Of a stretch of 64,000 bases of DNA, positions 8,870 through 17,571 are shown in pieces. The notes below the pieces were generated by a model that was not told the DNA's origin, searched no databases, and saw nothing but the letters and a program-made list of their open reading frames with translations. Made by a program: the position numbers and the translations under genes. This DNA is from Pseudorhizobium pelagicum. GTDB lineage: Bacteria; Pseudomonadota; Alphaproteobacteria; Rhizobiales; Rhizobiaceae. Location of the stretch: positions 34,240 to 98,239 of the forward strand of contig JOKI01000001.1 in assembly GCA_000722615.1 (NCBI GenBank). Reading direction: 5' to 3'. Position 1 is the first letter of the stretch, and each line of letters starts with the position of its first letter.

Positions 8870-9396
8870 CCGACCGCGCACTTGGTCGATAAAAACTATT
8901 CTGAGATCCGAATGTGTGAGACGCAGGGGAAGACCTTTGGCAGGCCTTACGGCTTCCATGGCGAGACATCACGATGGCCCTTCGAGGAAATCGTCTGCTG
9001 AAGATGACGCTCGAAGGCGACGACGCGGGGAGGGTTCTGGTGGAGGACGGCGGGTTTTGACCGCGGCGCGCTCGTCGGCGACCTTATCTCTGTAGCTGGC
9101 ACCGCGAATGGCTGGCGGGCCTTCGATCGATGGCGCGATCCGAGATAGCGCCGATCTAGACCAAACGGACTTGTGCATCGTGGCGCCGGGGCAGGCACCT
9201 AGGAACAGCGGGAAGACCGGGCATTGGATGTTTGATAGCCATGCAGATTGGAGATGTAATTCCAGACTGGAGGCTATTTCTAAGCCGATGAGGAGGGTTG
9301 TCGGGTCGCCGACCGTGCCCTTCACGCCCAAGGCTGATCAGCCTGTGCCTTGATGACATTGCCTAGGCGCGAGGTTGCGCCCTCGTGTCTCTCCCA
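8870..9396. other. 527-base gap without a recognisable gene
   Basis: This stretch lies between the ends of two convergent operons. It holds only short open frames with no family resemblance and no good ribosome-binding sites. A minus-strand frame (8969-9331) has moderately protein-like composition, so the gap may be a decayed gene, but I could not name it. No clear terminator hairpin with a T-run was found. Confidence 0.4.
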
Positions 9397-10455
9397 TCAA
9401 TCCAGTGCCGCGACGAGGGTTTCGGTAAACTGCCGCGTACCGAGCGGCCCGCCGAGATCACCGGTGCAGTGCGAAACGTCCCCAAGGACGCGATCGACGG
9501 CCGTCTCGATCGCAAGGGCGCCATGGATATAGCCTGCTATTTCGGTCCGCTCGCCGTGCCACCGCAGAAGCATGGCAGCTGACAGGATCATCGATGTGGG
9601 GTTAGCCTTGTCCATGCCCGCAATGTCTGGTGCGGACCCATGTTGCGCCTGGGCGGCGGCATGGTTCAGGCCGGCGTTGAGGGAACCGGCCAATCCGAGA
9701 CTTCCGGATAGTTCCGACGCTAGGTCCGACAAGGTGTCGCCATAGAAATTGGTGGTGCAGATCACGTCGTAGCGGCTCGCATCGCGAACCAGCAGCGCGG
9801 CCATCGCGTCGATCAGGACTTCCTCAAGGGTGACGTCCGGATAGGCAGCAGCGACCTTGCGCACCTCCTTGAGAAACAGGCCGTCCGTCAGCACGAAGGC
9901 GTTTGCCTTGTGCACCGCCGTCACCTTTCCACGACGATCGCGGGCCAGTTCGAAAGATGCCTTGGCAATGCGCTCGATCGCCTTGGCAGTGACCTTTCGC
10001 ATAGAGATTGCGACATCTTCCGTCGGCATAAATTCGCCGATACCCGCATACATGTTGCGATCGGGATACATTCCCTCGGTGTTTTCGCGCATGATCACCA
10101 GGTCCATGTCGGTACCGCGATGAAAGACGCCTTCGCGAGTGCGTGCCGGACGGATGTTGGCAAAAAGATCCAGATGCTTACGAAAAGCCGCGGAAACATT
10201 GATACCGCCCTGTTCGCGGGGCGGATAATCCATGTGGGAGATCGGACCAAGGAGGGTGCCGTCCATGCTGCGGGCAATGTCGAGGATATCGCTTGGCAGT
10301 GTGGTGCCGCTCTTCTTCAGGGCACCAAACCCGATTTCCCGGGTGGTATAGCGAAAATCAAGCCCATGACGGGGACCGACCGCGTCCAGAACCGTCACGG
10401 TCGACGCGACGATTTCCGGGCCAATTCCGTCGCCGGGAAGAACAAGAAGATTCAT
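9397..10455 (-). CDS. Isocitrate/isopropylmalate-type dehydrogenase of unknown substrate
   Basis: A 352-residue beta-decarboxylating dehydrogenase family protein. It shows LPGDGIGPEIV at the N-terminus, MRENTEGMYPDRN (the substrate-loop arginine region), TNFYGDTLSDLASELSGSLGLAGSLNAG (the metal-binding aspartate and glycine loop) and HGSAPDIAGMDKANPTSMILSAAMLL. The family oxidatively decarboxylates isocitrate, 3-isopropylmalate, homoisocitrate or tartrate. RENTEG is the form seen in isopropylmalate- and tartrate-type members rather than canonical Icd. The ATG at 10455 follows CAGGAGA, whereas the upstream GTG lacks a site. It lies 54 bases after the second PrpF gene, in one operon. A tricarboxylate or substituted malate substrate fits the context. 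Confidence 0.85.
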   Translation of the reverse strand: MNLLVLPGDGIGPEIVASTVTVLDAVGPRHGLDFRYTTREIGFGALKKSGTTLPSDILDIARSMDGTLLGPISHMDYPPREQGGINVSAAFRKHLDLFANIRPARTREGVFHRGTDMDLVIMRENTEGMYPDRNMYAGIGEFMPTEDVAISMRKVTAKAIERIAKASFELARDRRGKVTAVHKANAFVLTDGLFLKEVRKVAAAYPDVTLEEVLIDAMAALLVRDASRYDVICTTNFYGDTLSDLASELSGSLGLAGSLNAGLNHAAAQAQHGSAPDIAGMDKANPTSMILSAAMLLRWHGERTEIAGYIHGALAIETAVDRVLGDVSHCTGDLGGPLGTRQFTETLVAALD

Positions 10456-10509
10456 GACATCAGTCTCCTGCACTGTTTAGCGGCGACGGCCGGTCACGGC
10501 GAAGCGACG

Positions 10510-11607
10510 CTATTTTGGAGCTTCGAACAGCGACGACGGGACGAAGACCTGCCCCTCCATGAGCTTGCGTGCTGTGCGCAACACGCCACCACTGAGGATG
10601 TCGACCGAATTCCCGTTCACGCGGGTCGTCAACGCGACGTCGAGCTGTCCCGTCGGATGCTCGATCCAGACGGTGCAGTCCTCGCCGGGCGGTCGATCAG
10701 CAACCCCCTCGCAGACCGAACCGGGAAGAACGACACAGGAGGAGACGCAGAGGCCCCCTGTCACCGCGAAAGCCGCATGTGTCTTGTGGGGAACGAAATA
10801 CCGGGACGCGACACTGCCGCCTTCGCGCGGCGGTGCGATCATTGCCATCTTCGGCACCACCTTGCCCGTGACATCTCCAAGCCCCATGCGGCGGCCTGCC
10901 TCCATGCGCATGGCCTCAATGCGGGCGAAGAATGCGGCATCGGCGTCGAGCTCGGCTGCGGTTTCATACCCCGTCTTGCCGAGGTCGGCGGCGCGGAAAA
11001 TCATCATCGGTACGGCCACGTCGATGAGCGTGACATTGACGCCATCAATTTCTTCGGCAGGCTTGCCAGTGGGCAGCAGGGCTCCCGTCTTGGAACCTAC
11101 GATGTCCATGAAATTCAGCCGGATTTCAGCGGCCGATCCTGGCACGCCATCGATGCGCGCCTCGCCTTCATAATCGACTGCTCCGTCGCTGGTGTGGACG
11201 AGCGCTTCAATGCGACTTTGCGTATTGATGTCATAGATGACGACACTGGTCCTTTCCCCCGTGATAGGAACCATGCCGGTCTCGATCGCAAAAGGGCCGA
11301 CCCCCGACAACATGTTGCCGCAAGATGGGGCAGTATCAACAGCCGCCTTATCGACAGAAACTTGGGCAAACAGATAGTCGACATCGACGCCTTCGCGAGT
11401 CGAGGGGCCTACCAGAGCCACCTTGCTGGTCAGCGTGTCGGCACCGCCTAAGCCGTCGATCTGGCGGGCGTCTGGTGAACCCATCGCGGCCAGTAGCACG
11501 CGCGCGCGCGTCTCGACGTCCTGCGGAATGTCACCCATTCGAAAGTACGGGCCCTTGGATGTGCCGCCGCGCATCAGGATACAGGGGATGGAATGTTGTC
11601 GGGGCAT
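10510..11607 (-). CDS. PrpF-family isomerase (second copy), 4-oxalomesaconate-tautomerase-like
   Basis: A 365-residue PrpF-family protein with LMRGGTSKG (residues 11-19), QIDGLGGADTLTSKVA, APSCGNMLSGVGPFA with the conserved cysteine, and FMDIVGSKTGALLPTGKP. The pattern resembles GalD-type 4-oxalomesaconate tautomerases, but many PrpF proteins carry that label without biochemical support and no gallate-pathway gene is nearby. It heads a two-gene minus-strand operon with the isocitrate-type dehydrogenase. Two GTATAC palindromes lie 22-91 bases upstream of its start codon, which strongly suggests repressor control. It differs clearly in sequence from the first PrpF (966-2120), so the two likely act on different intermediates. 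Confidence 0.87.
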   Translation of the reverse strand: MPRQHSIPCILMRGGTSKGPYFRMGDIPQDVETRARVLLAAMGSPDARQIDGLGGADTLTSKVALVGPSTREGVDVDYLFAQVSVDKAAVDTAPSCGNMLSGVGPFAIETGMVPITGERTSVVIYDINTQSRIEALVHTSDGAVDYEGEARIDGVPGSAAEIRLNFMDIVGSKTGALLPTGKPAEEIDGVNVTLIDVAVPMMIFRAADLGKTGYETAAELDADAAFFARIEAMRMEAGRRMGLGDVTGKVVPKMAMIAPPREGGSVASRYFVPHKTHAAFAVTGGLCVSSCVVLPGSVCEGVADRPPGEDCTVWIEHPTGQLDVALTTRVNGNSVDILSGGVLRTARKLMEGQVFVPSSLFEAPK

Positions 11608-11628
11608 GGCGTCCTCGTCTGAATCCGG

Positions 11629-11638
11629 TTGTATACAA
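11629..11638. promoter_or_regulatory. Perfect palindrome TTGTATACAA, proximal operator
   Basis: TTGTATACAA is its own reverse complement and lies 22 bases upstream of the start codon of the second PrpF gene. Palindromes of this form are typical GntR/FCD operators. The FCD regulator at 3573-4232 is the nearest candidate. A second copy lies 57 bases further upstream. Confidence 0.6.
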
Positions 11639-11683
11639 AGTGAACGGTTACGGAAGCGGGCTATGGGCAGCAGGCCGTGTTAC

Positions 11684-11698
11684 CGTTGTATACGAACG
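11684..11698. promoter_or_regulatory. Near-perfect palindrome, distal operator
   Basis: CGTTGTATACGAACG carries the same GTATAC core (11688-11693) as the proximal site, with arms TTG/GAA instead of TTG/CAA. The two cores are 57 bases apart, a spacing that would suit looping or cooperative binding around a promoter between them. Confidence 0.55.
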
Positions 11699-12596
11699 TG
11701 CACATTTACATGCGCTTTGGGAAGCCCCAAAAGCACATGAGCCTAAAGACTGACCTGTTCTGGCGGCCAAGGGCGCTAAAAGTGCATTAGCTCTGCGCCG
11801 GGTCGCTGGCCCACCTGCCGACGGATGCTGAACACGAGCTTCGGATGGGACGGCCACCGTCTGACGGAGATGAAGCAACCCGAGGCGGTTACTCCTAAGC
11901 ATGCCGTGCCATCCGACCAGGAGGGGGCATCGGGCACTCGAGAGAACCTGGGGTTGATGCTGATCTGACGCTCAGCCATGCCCGCGCCCACGAACTTGAA
12001 GGCACCGTCCCCAAGAGACTGGCCGTACCGCTTGGGCCTCAACGATGATTCAAGAACAGGTACGTGGGTCGGCACCTTCGTCACTTCGCAAACGAGCCTC
12101 CCAAGACAGCAAGCTGCACGGCAAAGCTTAGTGACGGCGCCGGCACTGCCTGGGAGTTGGAGTAACAACCGGTCCAGAACCAGAGGATGATCAAGCCGAT
12201 CGGCGCCGCTTCATCCTCACCATTGCTGCTGCGTTCGCCAAGGTTTCTCTGGCCAAGGGGGCAGGTGTTCTCAGCTCCCGAGGCCCGGCCGACGGGCTCT
12301 AGATCCTGTTTTGCAGTTTCGAAGATCTTTCGAGGCAATTGTGTGGTTTCGGTGAAGCGGGATGCCTGGGTTGACAGGCAGGAAGCGCAGACCACCAGTC
12401 GAGCAAGGAACCTGCGGCGTCTCGAATGAGCCCTTTCCGATGGCGTGCTACGCGCACTGGCACGCTGCGAGGGTGGCAGCATCATGATCGAGGCGAGAAC
12501 TTATTTCACAAAAAGCTCCAGACAGTTCAGATTCAGCAATTCATCTCAGTCCGCCCATGGCACATTGGCATGGCAACTATCGATTTGGAGCGCTTT
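11699..12596. other. Gene-poor stretch of about 900 bases
   Basis: No gene is supported here. Small frames exist on both strands: 11776-12168 minus (130 codons, protein-like composition) and 12187-12429 plus. None matches a family I know or has a good start. Part of it may be a decayed gene. The last 30 bases contain the ribosome-binding site of the next gene. Confidence 0.4.
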
Positions 12597-13412
12597 ATGA
12601 AATCCCATAAGACTGTCTCAATTGCTGGACTAGGTGCAATAGGCCTCCCTCTAGCTCGCAGTCTGGATCAAGGCAGAGCGCCTGGTTTTCAGCTTATCTC
12701 AGTTAACTCACGAGATCCCGCCAAGGCGCATGCGGCCGTTGCTGATTTTGCTGCCAAACCACGCGTGTGCATTTCCGCAAGTGACTTGGTTGATGCAGAC
12801 ATCATTATCGAAGCTGCACCGGCTGCGGCGTTTCTTGGGATTGCCAGGCCGGCAATCTCCGCTGGTAAGACATTCATCGCATGTTCTGCGGGGGCTTTGA
12901 TGCGCAACATCTGGCTGGTGGAAGAGGCGGAACGCGAAGGCGCGCGAATTATTGTTCCATCGGGCGCACTAATTGGTCTTGACGCTGTCCGTGCTGCTGC
13001 TCAAGGCCACATCACCTCATGCACGATCGAGACCCGCAAATCACCAAGCGGATGGCTCGGGGCACCCTATCTGGCGGAAAATGCCATCACTCTTGAAGGG
13101 CTCACGGAAGCCGAGTGCATCTTCGAAGGAAACGCGCTTGATGCTGCAGCGGGCTTCCCCGCAAACGTCAATGTCGCTGCTGCTCTGGCCATGGCAGGTA
13201 TTGGGCCATTGAACACTAAGGTGCGCCTTATCGCTGATCCGGCAGCCGATCGCAATATTCACCATGTCGTTGTGGACTCTGATGCCGCTCGTTTCACAAT
13301 GACGGTGGAAGGCAAGCCCAGTCCCGAGAATTCTCGCACCGGTTTGCTGACGCCGCTATCGGTGATCGCGTGCCTTCGTAGCCTGCACGAGACGCTTCGA
13401 GTGGGCAGCTGA
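12597..13412 (+). CDS. nadX: L-aspartate dehydrogenase-like protein (NadX family)
   Basis: A 271-residue protein with an N-terminal Rossmann fold (VSIAGLGAIG, residues 7-16) and the DUF108 aspartate-dehydrogenase domain. Landmarks are IIVPSGALIGLDAVRAA, FPANVNVAAALAMAGIGP and the VRLIADPAADRNIHHVVV strand. NadX oxidises L-aspartate to iminoaspartate/oxaloacetate and can serve NAD synthesis or catabolism. The ATG at 12597 has GGAG six bases upstream; the longer frame from 12426 lacks a site and adds unlike sequence. No nadA or nadC neighbours are present. With esterases and a peptide-type importer downstream, a catabolic amine-releasing role is more likely here (inference). Confidence 0.82.
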   Translation: MKSHKTVSIAGLGAIGLPLARSLDQGRAPGFQLISVNSRDPAKAHAAVADFAAKPRVCISASDLVDADIIIEAAPAAAFLGIARPAISAGKTFIACSAGALMRNIWLVEEAEREGARIIVPSGALIGLDAVRAAAQGHITSCTIETRKSPSGWLGAPYLAENAITLEGLTEAECIFEGNALDAAAGFPANVNVAAALAMAGIGPLNTKVRLIADPAADRNIHHVVVDSDAARFTMTVEGKPSPENSRTGLLTPLSVIACLRSLHETLRVGS

Positions 13413-13647
13413 CTGGGTCGACATTACGGAGGCCCCTTCTCGATATGAAGGCCTGCCGGTAGCGGGGTTTTGCGCCATCGGGCAGGCGGGCCCAAACCGT
13501 AATAGCGGTGCGCTATATCAGCTATTCAAATTCGGCGTATTGTGCGGCCAATCGGATGCTGCATCTTATAGATGCTGCTGGGAAGAACTTCCGTCTAACG
13601 CGACCCGCTCACCGAGACGGCATCCCTTCATTCCATGGGAGGATCAC

Positions 13648-15342
13648 ATGAGGATAAACCTGTGGAATATCAGGAGACGTGGCGGCATCGCAGCCAAAGC
13701 TCTCATCACAGGCGTCGCGGCTTTCCTGTGTGCTGCACTTCCAGCTGATGCCGATGCTATCTCGATCGCAAAGGTCACAGGCGGCATCGTTGAAGGAACC
13801 GCCAGTGACACGCCCGGCGTCAGCGAGTTCCGCGGGATCCCGTATGGCGGAAACGTCGGCGGTGACCACGCCTGGGAGCCGACGCCGCCAGTCGAACCTT
13901 GGGAGGGGATCAGGAAAGCAGATGCCTGGGGCGATCAAATGCTTCAGGATTCCTCCCCCGGGCAGGGGGAACCGACCGCCTCCTTCGACGGCCTAAATCT
14001 CACAGTTTGGACCCCGGCTGAATCCAACGACGAGAAGATCCCCGTATACATGCTCATTCATGGCGGTGCCAATCGGCTTGGATCTTCGGCGATGCGTGAC
14101 ATCTATGCCGCCGAGTTGGCCTCGCAAGGCATCGTTGTGGTTTCTGTACAATATCGTTTGGGTGCTCAGGGTTTCATGGCATTGCCTGAGATGGCTCACA
14201 ATTCGCCGAATGGAGCGAAAGGGAATTTTGCCGTCCTGGACCTCATCTCTGCACTGCAATGGATCCGCGATAACATCGCCCAATTTGGGGGTGACCCGGC
14301 AACGGTGACGATTGGTGGCCAGTCTGCCGGTGGCGAGAACGCAGTGGCTCTGCTGCGAACACCGCTTGCCAAAGGCATGTTCAAACGCGCCTTCATCCAG
14401 TCCAGCTTTACGGGCTTCCTTCCCGGCAAAGTCGAGGAATTCGGGAGTAAGGCGAGACATGATCAGGCCGAGATCGATAAGCTCTTCGGTAAGCCGACAA
14501 CCCTCGATGATCTGCGTTCAATTGACCAGAGGACTTGGCTTGCACCCTGGAATGGGGAAGAGGCGTCACTCTACAGCCTTCTGGCCCGGGCCACCGGTGG
14601 GGGGCAGTTCTACACTGTCGACGGGCACGTATTTACGGATGATTCCGTGGATCTACTGGAGCCGGGAGACTTCGAAGGGTTGGATATCGTGATCGGGCAG
14701 ACCGCTGACGAATATACTGGTCTGCGGAAGGTTTCACCGATGACGCCGGAAGAACAACGGGAGGCCCTGCTGTCCTTTGTCCGAGAATATCAGGTCGGAC
14801 AGGTCGACGAAGCTGTTCTGCCGCTCTATGCGTCCGACGACCCGATCGAGGCGTCGCGCCTCGCACTGCGTGCTATCAACGATTACATGTTTCAGTACGT
14901 CCGGCTGGGCGCCGAGATTGCAAAACGCAACAGCAAGGGTGCGAATGTCTATCTGTATTATTGGGATCATTGGCCACCAGGCAAGGACCAGGGTCTGAAG
15001 CGTGCCTATCATGCTGCTGACCTCTGGTTCTGGAACGGTTCGATCCGTGCTGGTGCGCGGGATCAAAAGCCTTGGACCGATCCAGATCTGGCGATGAAGC
15101 AGATGGCCATGACCTATCTGGCGAATTTTGTAAAAACAGGTGACCCCAATGGAAATTCGGTCCCCCATTGGGACCAGGTGGGCGACGGTGCGTCGGAGGC
15201 TGCTGGGCAGTTCCTGCGTTTGCACGAAGGGAGCGCCGAGATGCGCGACAGCACCGTTTACCCCAGCAGAGACGCATACATGCGAAGGGTAATCGTTGAG
15301 GGCATGGCCGCACAGCGCCTTAACCACCATACGAGCCCTTGA
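13648..15342 (+). CDS. Exported type-B carboxylesterase (first of tandem pair)
   Basis: A 564-residue alpha/beta hydrolase of the carboxylesterase type-B family. A long Sec-type signal (KALITGVAAFLCAALPADADA, about residues 17-37) is followed by the family start FRGIPYGG. The oxyanion region is IHGGAN, the nucleophile is Ser226 in GGQSAGG, an acidic residue lies in QTADEYTG, and the histidine is in YHAADLWFWNG. The ATG follows GGGAGGATCAC; the longer frame from 13540 is not needed. It probably cleaves an ester outside the cytoplasm. A clear paralogue follows 85 bases later. Bacterial type-B esterases include enzymes that strip tricarballylate esters from fumonisin, an intriguing parallel given the upstream tricarboxylate genes, but this is only an idea. 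Confidence 0.9.
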   Translation: MRINLWNIRRRGGIAAKALITGVAAFLCAALPADADAISIAKVTGGIVEGTASDTPGVSEFRGIPYGGNVGGDHAWEPTPPVEPWEGIRKADAWGDQMLQDSSPGQGEPTASFDGLNLTVWTPAESNDEKIPVYMLIHGGANRLGSSAMRDIYAAELASQGIVVVSVQYRLGAQGFMALPEMAHNSPNGAKGNFAVLDLISALQWIRDNIAQFGGDPATVTIGGQSAGGENAVALLRTPLAKGMFKRAFIQSSFTGFLPGKVEEFGSKARHDQAEIDKLFGKPTTLDDLRSIDQRTWLAPWNGEEASLYSLLARATGGGQFYTVDGHVFTDDSVDLLEPGDFEGLDIVIGQTADEYTGLRKVSPMTPEEQREALLSFVREYQVGQVDEAVLPLYASDDPIEASRLALRAINDYMFQYVRLGAEIAKRNSKGANVYLYYWDHWPPGKDQGLKRAYHAADLWFWNGSIRAGARDQKPWTDPDLAMKQMAMTYLANFVKTGDPNGNSVPHWDQVGDGASEAAGQFLRLHEGSAEMRDSTVYPSRDAYMRRVIVEGMAAQRLNHHTSP

Positions 15343-15427
15343 GCCGGCTCCCGATCCGCCAGTGAGCACGCCAGGATCGGACGCAGAACCACATTCAAGG
15401 CTTATGACAGGAAGAGGAGGAGTTTCT

Positions 15428-17149
15428 ATGTCTACAGTCCCAGAGCATCGGCCCTTTTGCGGCCGAAAAGGCGGTCCCAGCCGCGCAGTCGGTATGGTGA
15501 TCGCAATGATCGTCTCCCTTGGTTCCATGGGAGCAACGGCGGCTCTGGCACAGTCGGGCGACGCAACCGGTGCCAGCTCGCTTGGCGAGCTGACTGTCAC
15601 TGGGGGGAAGGTCAAAGGCGTTCCCACTGACATCGATGGCGTAACCCTTTTCAAAGGTTTGCCCTATGCTGGTCCCGCCAGCGGCGACGCCCGCTTCGCC
15701 GCGCCGACGCCCGTGGTGCCATGGCAAGGGGTAAAGACCGCCGATGTCTGGCCTGACCGGTCCATGCAATGGTCCAGTGTCAACCCTACCGGCGAGTTCT
15801 GGGGCGATGAGTTTTATTACGACCAGGCCTTCTTGCCACCGATCAGCGAGAACGCTTCGGCCCTCAACATATTCACACCTGCTCATTCGCGTGATGAAAA
15901 ACTACCCGTCTACGTTTGGATCCATGGCGGCGCAAACGCGCATGGCTACGGATCGGAGATAGAGTTTTGGGCCTCCAAACTTGCTGAGAAGGGCATCATA
16001 GTCGTTACCGCGCAGTATCGGCTTGGCGTCTTTGGTGAATTGGCGCTGAGGGAACTTACGGCTGAAAACGCCAGGGGCTATTCCGGCAACCAGCGCGACC
16101 AGGACCTGATCGCAGCTCTTGAATGGGTAAGGGATAACATCCAGCAATTCGGCGGAGACCCGCAGATGGTGACGATCGGCGGCCAGTCGGCCGGATCTCG
16201 CAACGTCTACAGCCTTCTGCGGGCAGTTCCTGCGAAAGGGTTGTTCAAACGGGCAGTGATGCAGTCTACCTTTCGCATCGGACCGGCAGATGAGGCTCCA
16301 GCGGCGGACGCGGAGACAAAAAACGCTGCTGAGATCGAGAAAATCTTTGGCAAGCCGATGAGCTTGGCAGAGCTGCGTGCCATTCCTGCGCAGCGCTTCT
16401 TCGAGCCCGTCAGCGCCTCGGACGACAGGCTGCTTTACTACGCACTGCGAAGTGCGATCAACGGTGACACGATCGACGACAAAATGATTACGCAGCAGTC
16501 CGTGGATCTGATGCGTGAGGGAGCTTTGGACGGTATCGACATTTTGACCGGTGCCAATGCCGACGAGCGAACCTCCCTTCAGGGCGGGCCTGACAAAACC
16601 ATGCCCCTTGAGGAGTATGCCGCGTGGATGGAGGAACGGTACGGCCCTCAATGGGCCACTGCCTACGCTGCCGGCGATCCACGAAATGCCTATCGACTGC
16701 AGCTGCGGGCCGGAGCGGATGAGGTGATGGCCGAATCGATGGTGTCCGCACGCTATGCCAAGGCCCACAACAAGAACAATGTCTGGGTCTACTATTTCGA
16801 CAATGGTCCCCCTGGGCGTGATTCCGAGTTCTACGGCTCCTTTCACTCCGCCGACCTGTGGTATTTCTTCAACTCGCTGCGAACAGAAGAGGGGCAGCGG
16901 CCATGGTCGGAGAAGGATTTCCGTATGGCCGACACGATGTCGAGCTATCTCGCGAACTTCGTCAAGACTGGAAATCCGAACGGCGAAGGTCTGCCGGAGT
17001 GGGAGCAACCAGAGGGTGAATCAAATATGATGCGTTTCGCCGACGGCTATGCCTATCCCGTGACCTCCACGCCATACCCGTCACGCGATGAGCTGAACCG
17101 CGATCTTGTGCTCGAGCGATATGGATTAGAAGCGGGCCAACTCGACTGA
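15428..17149 (+). CDS. Exported type-B carboxylesterase (second of tandem pair)
   Basis: A 573-residue paralogue of the preceding esterase. The signal peptide is around AVGMVIAMIVSLGSMGATAALA (residues 20-41). The core has LFKGLPYAGP, IHGGANAHGYG, YRLGVFGELAL, then GGQSAGS with Ser254, an acidic residue in ANADERTS and the histidine in FHSADLWYFFN. All three catalytic positions are kept, so both copies should be active and may differ in acyl or alcohol specificity. AGGAGG precedes the ATG. A GC-rich hairpin lies 26 bases after the stop. The pair most likely forms one transcript. Confidence 0.9.
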   Translation: MSTVPEHRPFCGRKGGPSRAVGMVIAMIVSLGSMGATAALAQSGDATGASSLGELTVTGGKVKGVPTDIDGVTLFKGLPYAGPASGDARFAAPTPVVPWQGVKTADVWPDRSMQWSSVNPTGEFWGDEFYYDQAFLPPISENASALNIFTPAHSRDEKLPVYVWIHGGANAHGYGSEIEFWASKLAEKGIIVVTAQYRLGVFGELALRELTAENARGYSGNQRDQDLIAALEWVRDNIQQFGGDPQMVTIGGQSAGSRNVYSLLRAVPAKGLFKRAVMQSTFRIGPADEAPAADAETKNAAEIEKIFGKPMSLAELRAIPAQRFFEPVSASDDRLLYYALRSAINGDTIDDKMITQQSVDLMREGALDGIDILTGANADERTSLQGGPDKTMPLEEYAAWMEERYGPQWATAYAAGDPRNAYRLQLRAGADEVMAESMVSARYAKAHNKNNVWVYYFDNGPPGRDSEFYGSFHSADLWYFFNSLRTEEGQRPWSEKDFRMADTMSSYLANFVKTGNPNGEGLPEWEQPEGESNMMRFADGYAYPVTSTPYPSRDELNRDLVLERYGLEAGQLD

Positions 17150-17175
17150 CAAGGTTCGGATGGTAACGCTTGAAG

Positions 17176-17196
17176 CCGCGCGGCGGCGCCGCGCGG
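17176..17196 (+). terminator. GC-rich hairpin after the esterase pair
   Basis: CCGCGCGGC and GCCGCGCGG form a 9-base perfect stem with a 3-base loop, 26 bases past the stop codon of the second esterase. No long T-run follows, so it may be a weak terminator or an mRNA-stabilising structure. Confidence 0.5.
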
Positions 17197-17571
17197 TCAT
17201 TGCACTCTCTGATAATCTTGGCTGAAACTAGAGGCGCATCTACCGATTGGCGTGGTCAGGCGTGTAGGCGGGTGTCGCTGGAGTTGCAGCGGGCAGGAAA
17301 ACCGACTCCACCACAATCGCATGCTCTGGGCCTTTTCAATGGCCGGCATCGATAAATCCTGTACATCCACCCCGTGCTGTCGCAGTTGTCGTTCCTGCGG
17401 GCCATAACGTATTGGCGCCCGTCTCTCATCCAAATGCGCTGACTGCTTCTGGCTCAGCCACGCCATATCGCGACCAATGATCGCTGCCGTTGCCAAGGCC
17501 ACGACCGCAATGCCTACCACGAGCGCGGTGTTCATCACCTTTGTCAGCAAGCGGGTAGCCTCCAACGACAC
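17197..17571 (-). CDS. Possible small membrane-anchored protein
   Basis: A 124-codon minus-strand frame whose first third is convincingly protein-like. It has one membrane segment (TALVVGIAVVALATAAIIG, about residues 15-33) followed by a charged tail. The last third looks random, so the end may be wrong or frameshifted. The start is GTG; an in-frame ATG lies at 17535, and neither has a well-placed ribosome-binding site. I do not recognise a family. It sits alone in a 1.4-kb gene-poor gap. Confidence 0.25.
   Translation of the reverse strand: MSLEATRLLTKVMNTALVVGIAVVALATAAIIGRDMAWLSQKQSAHLDERRAPIRYGPQERQLRQHGVDVQDLSMPAIEKAQSMRLWWSRFSCPLQLQRHPPTRLTTPIGRCASSFSQDYQRVQ

Noticed and set aside
9910..11451. 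513-codon plus-strand open frame
   Set aside because: Runs antisense through the isocitrate-type dehydrogenase and the second PrpF gene and has shadow composition.
14045..14056. GTATAC core inside the first esterase gene, and another at about 1336
   Set aside because: Both lie in coding sequence without palindromic arms and are probably chance.
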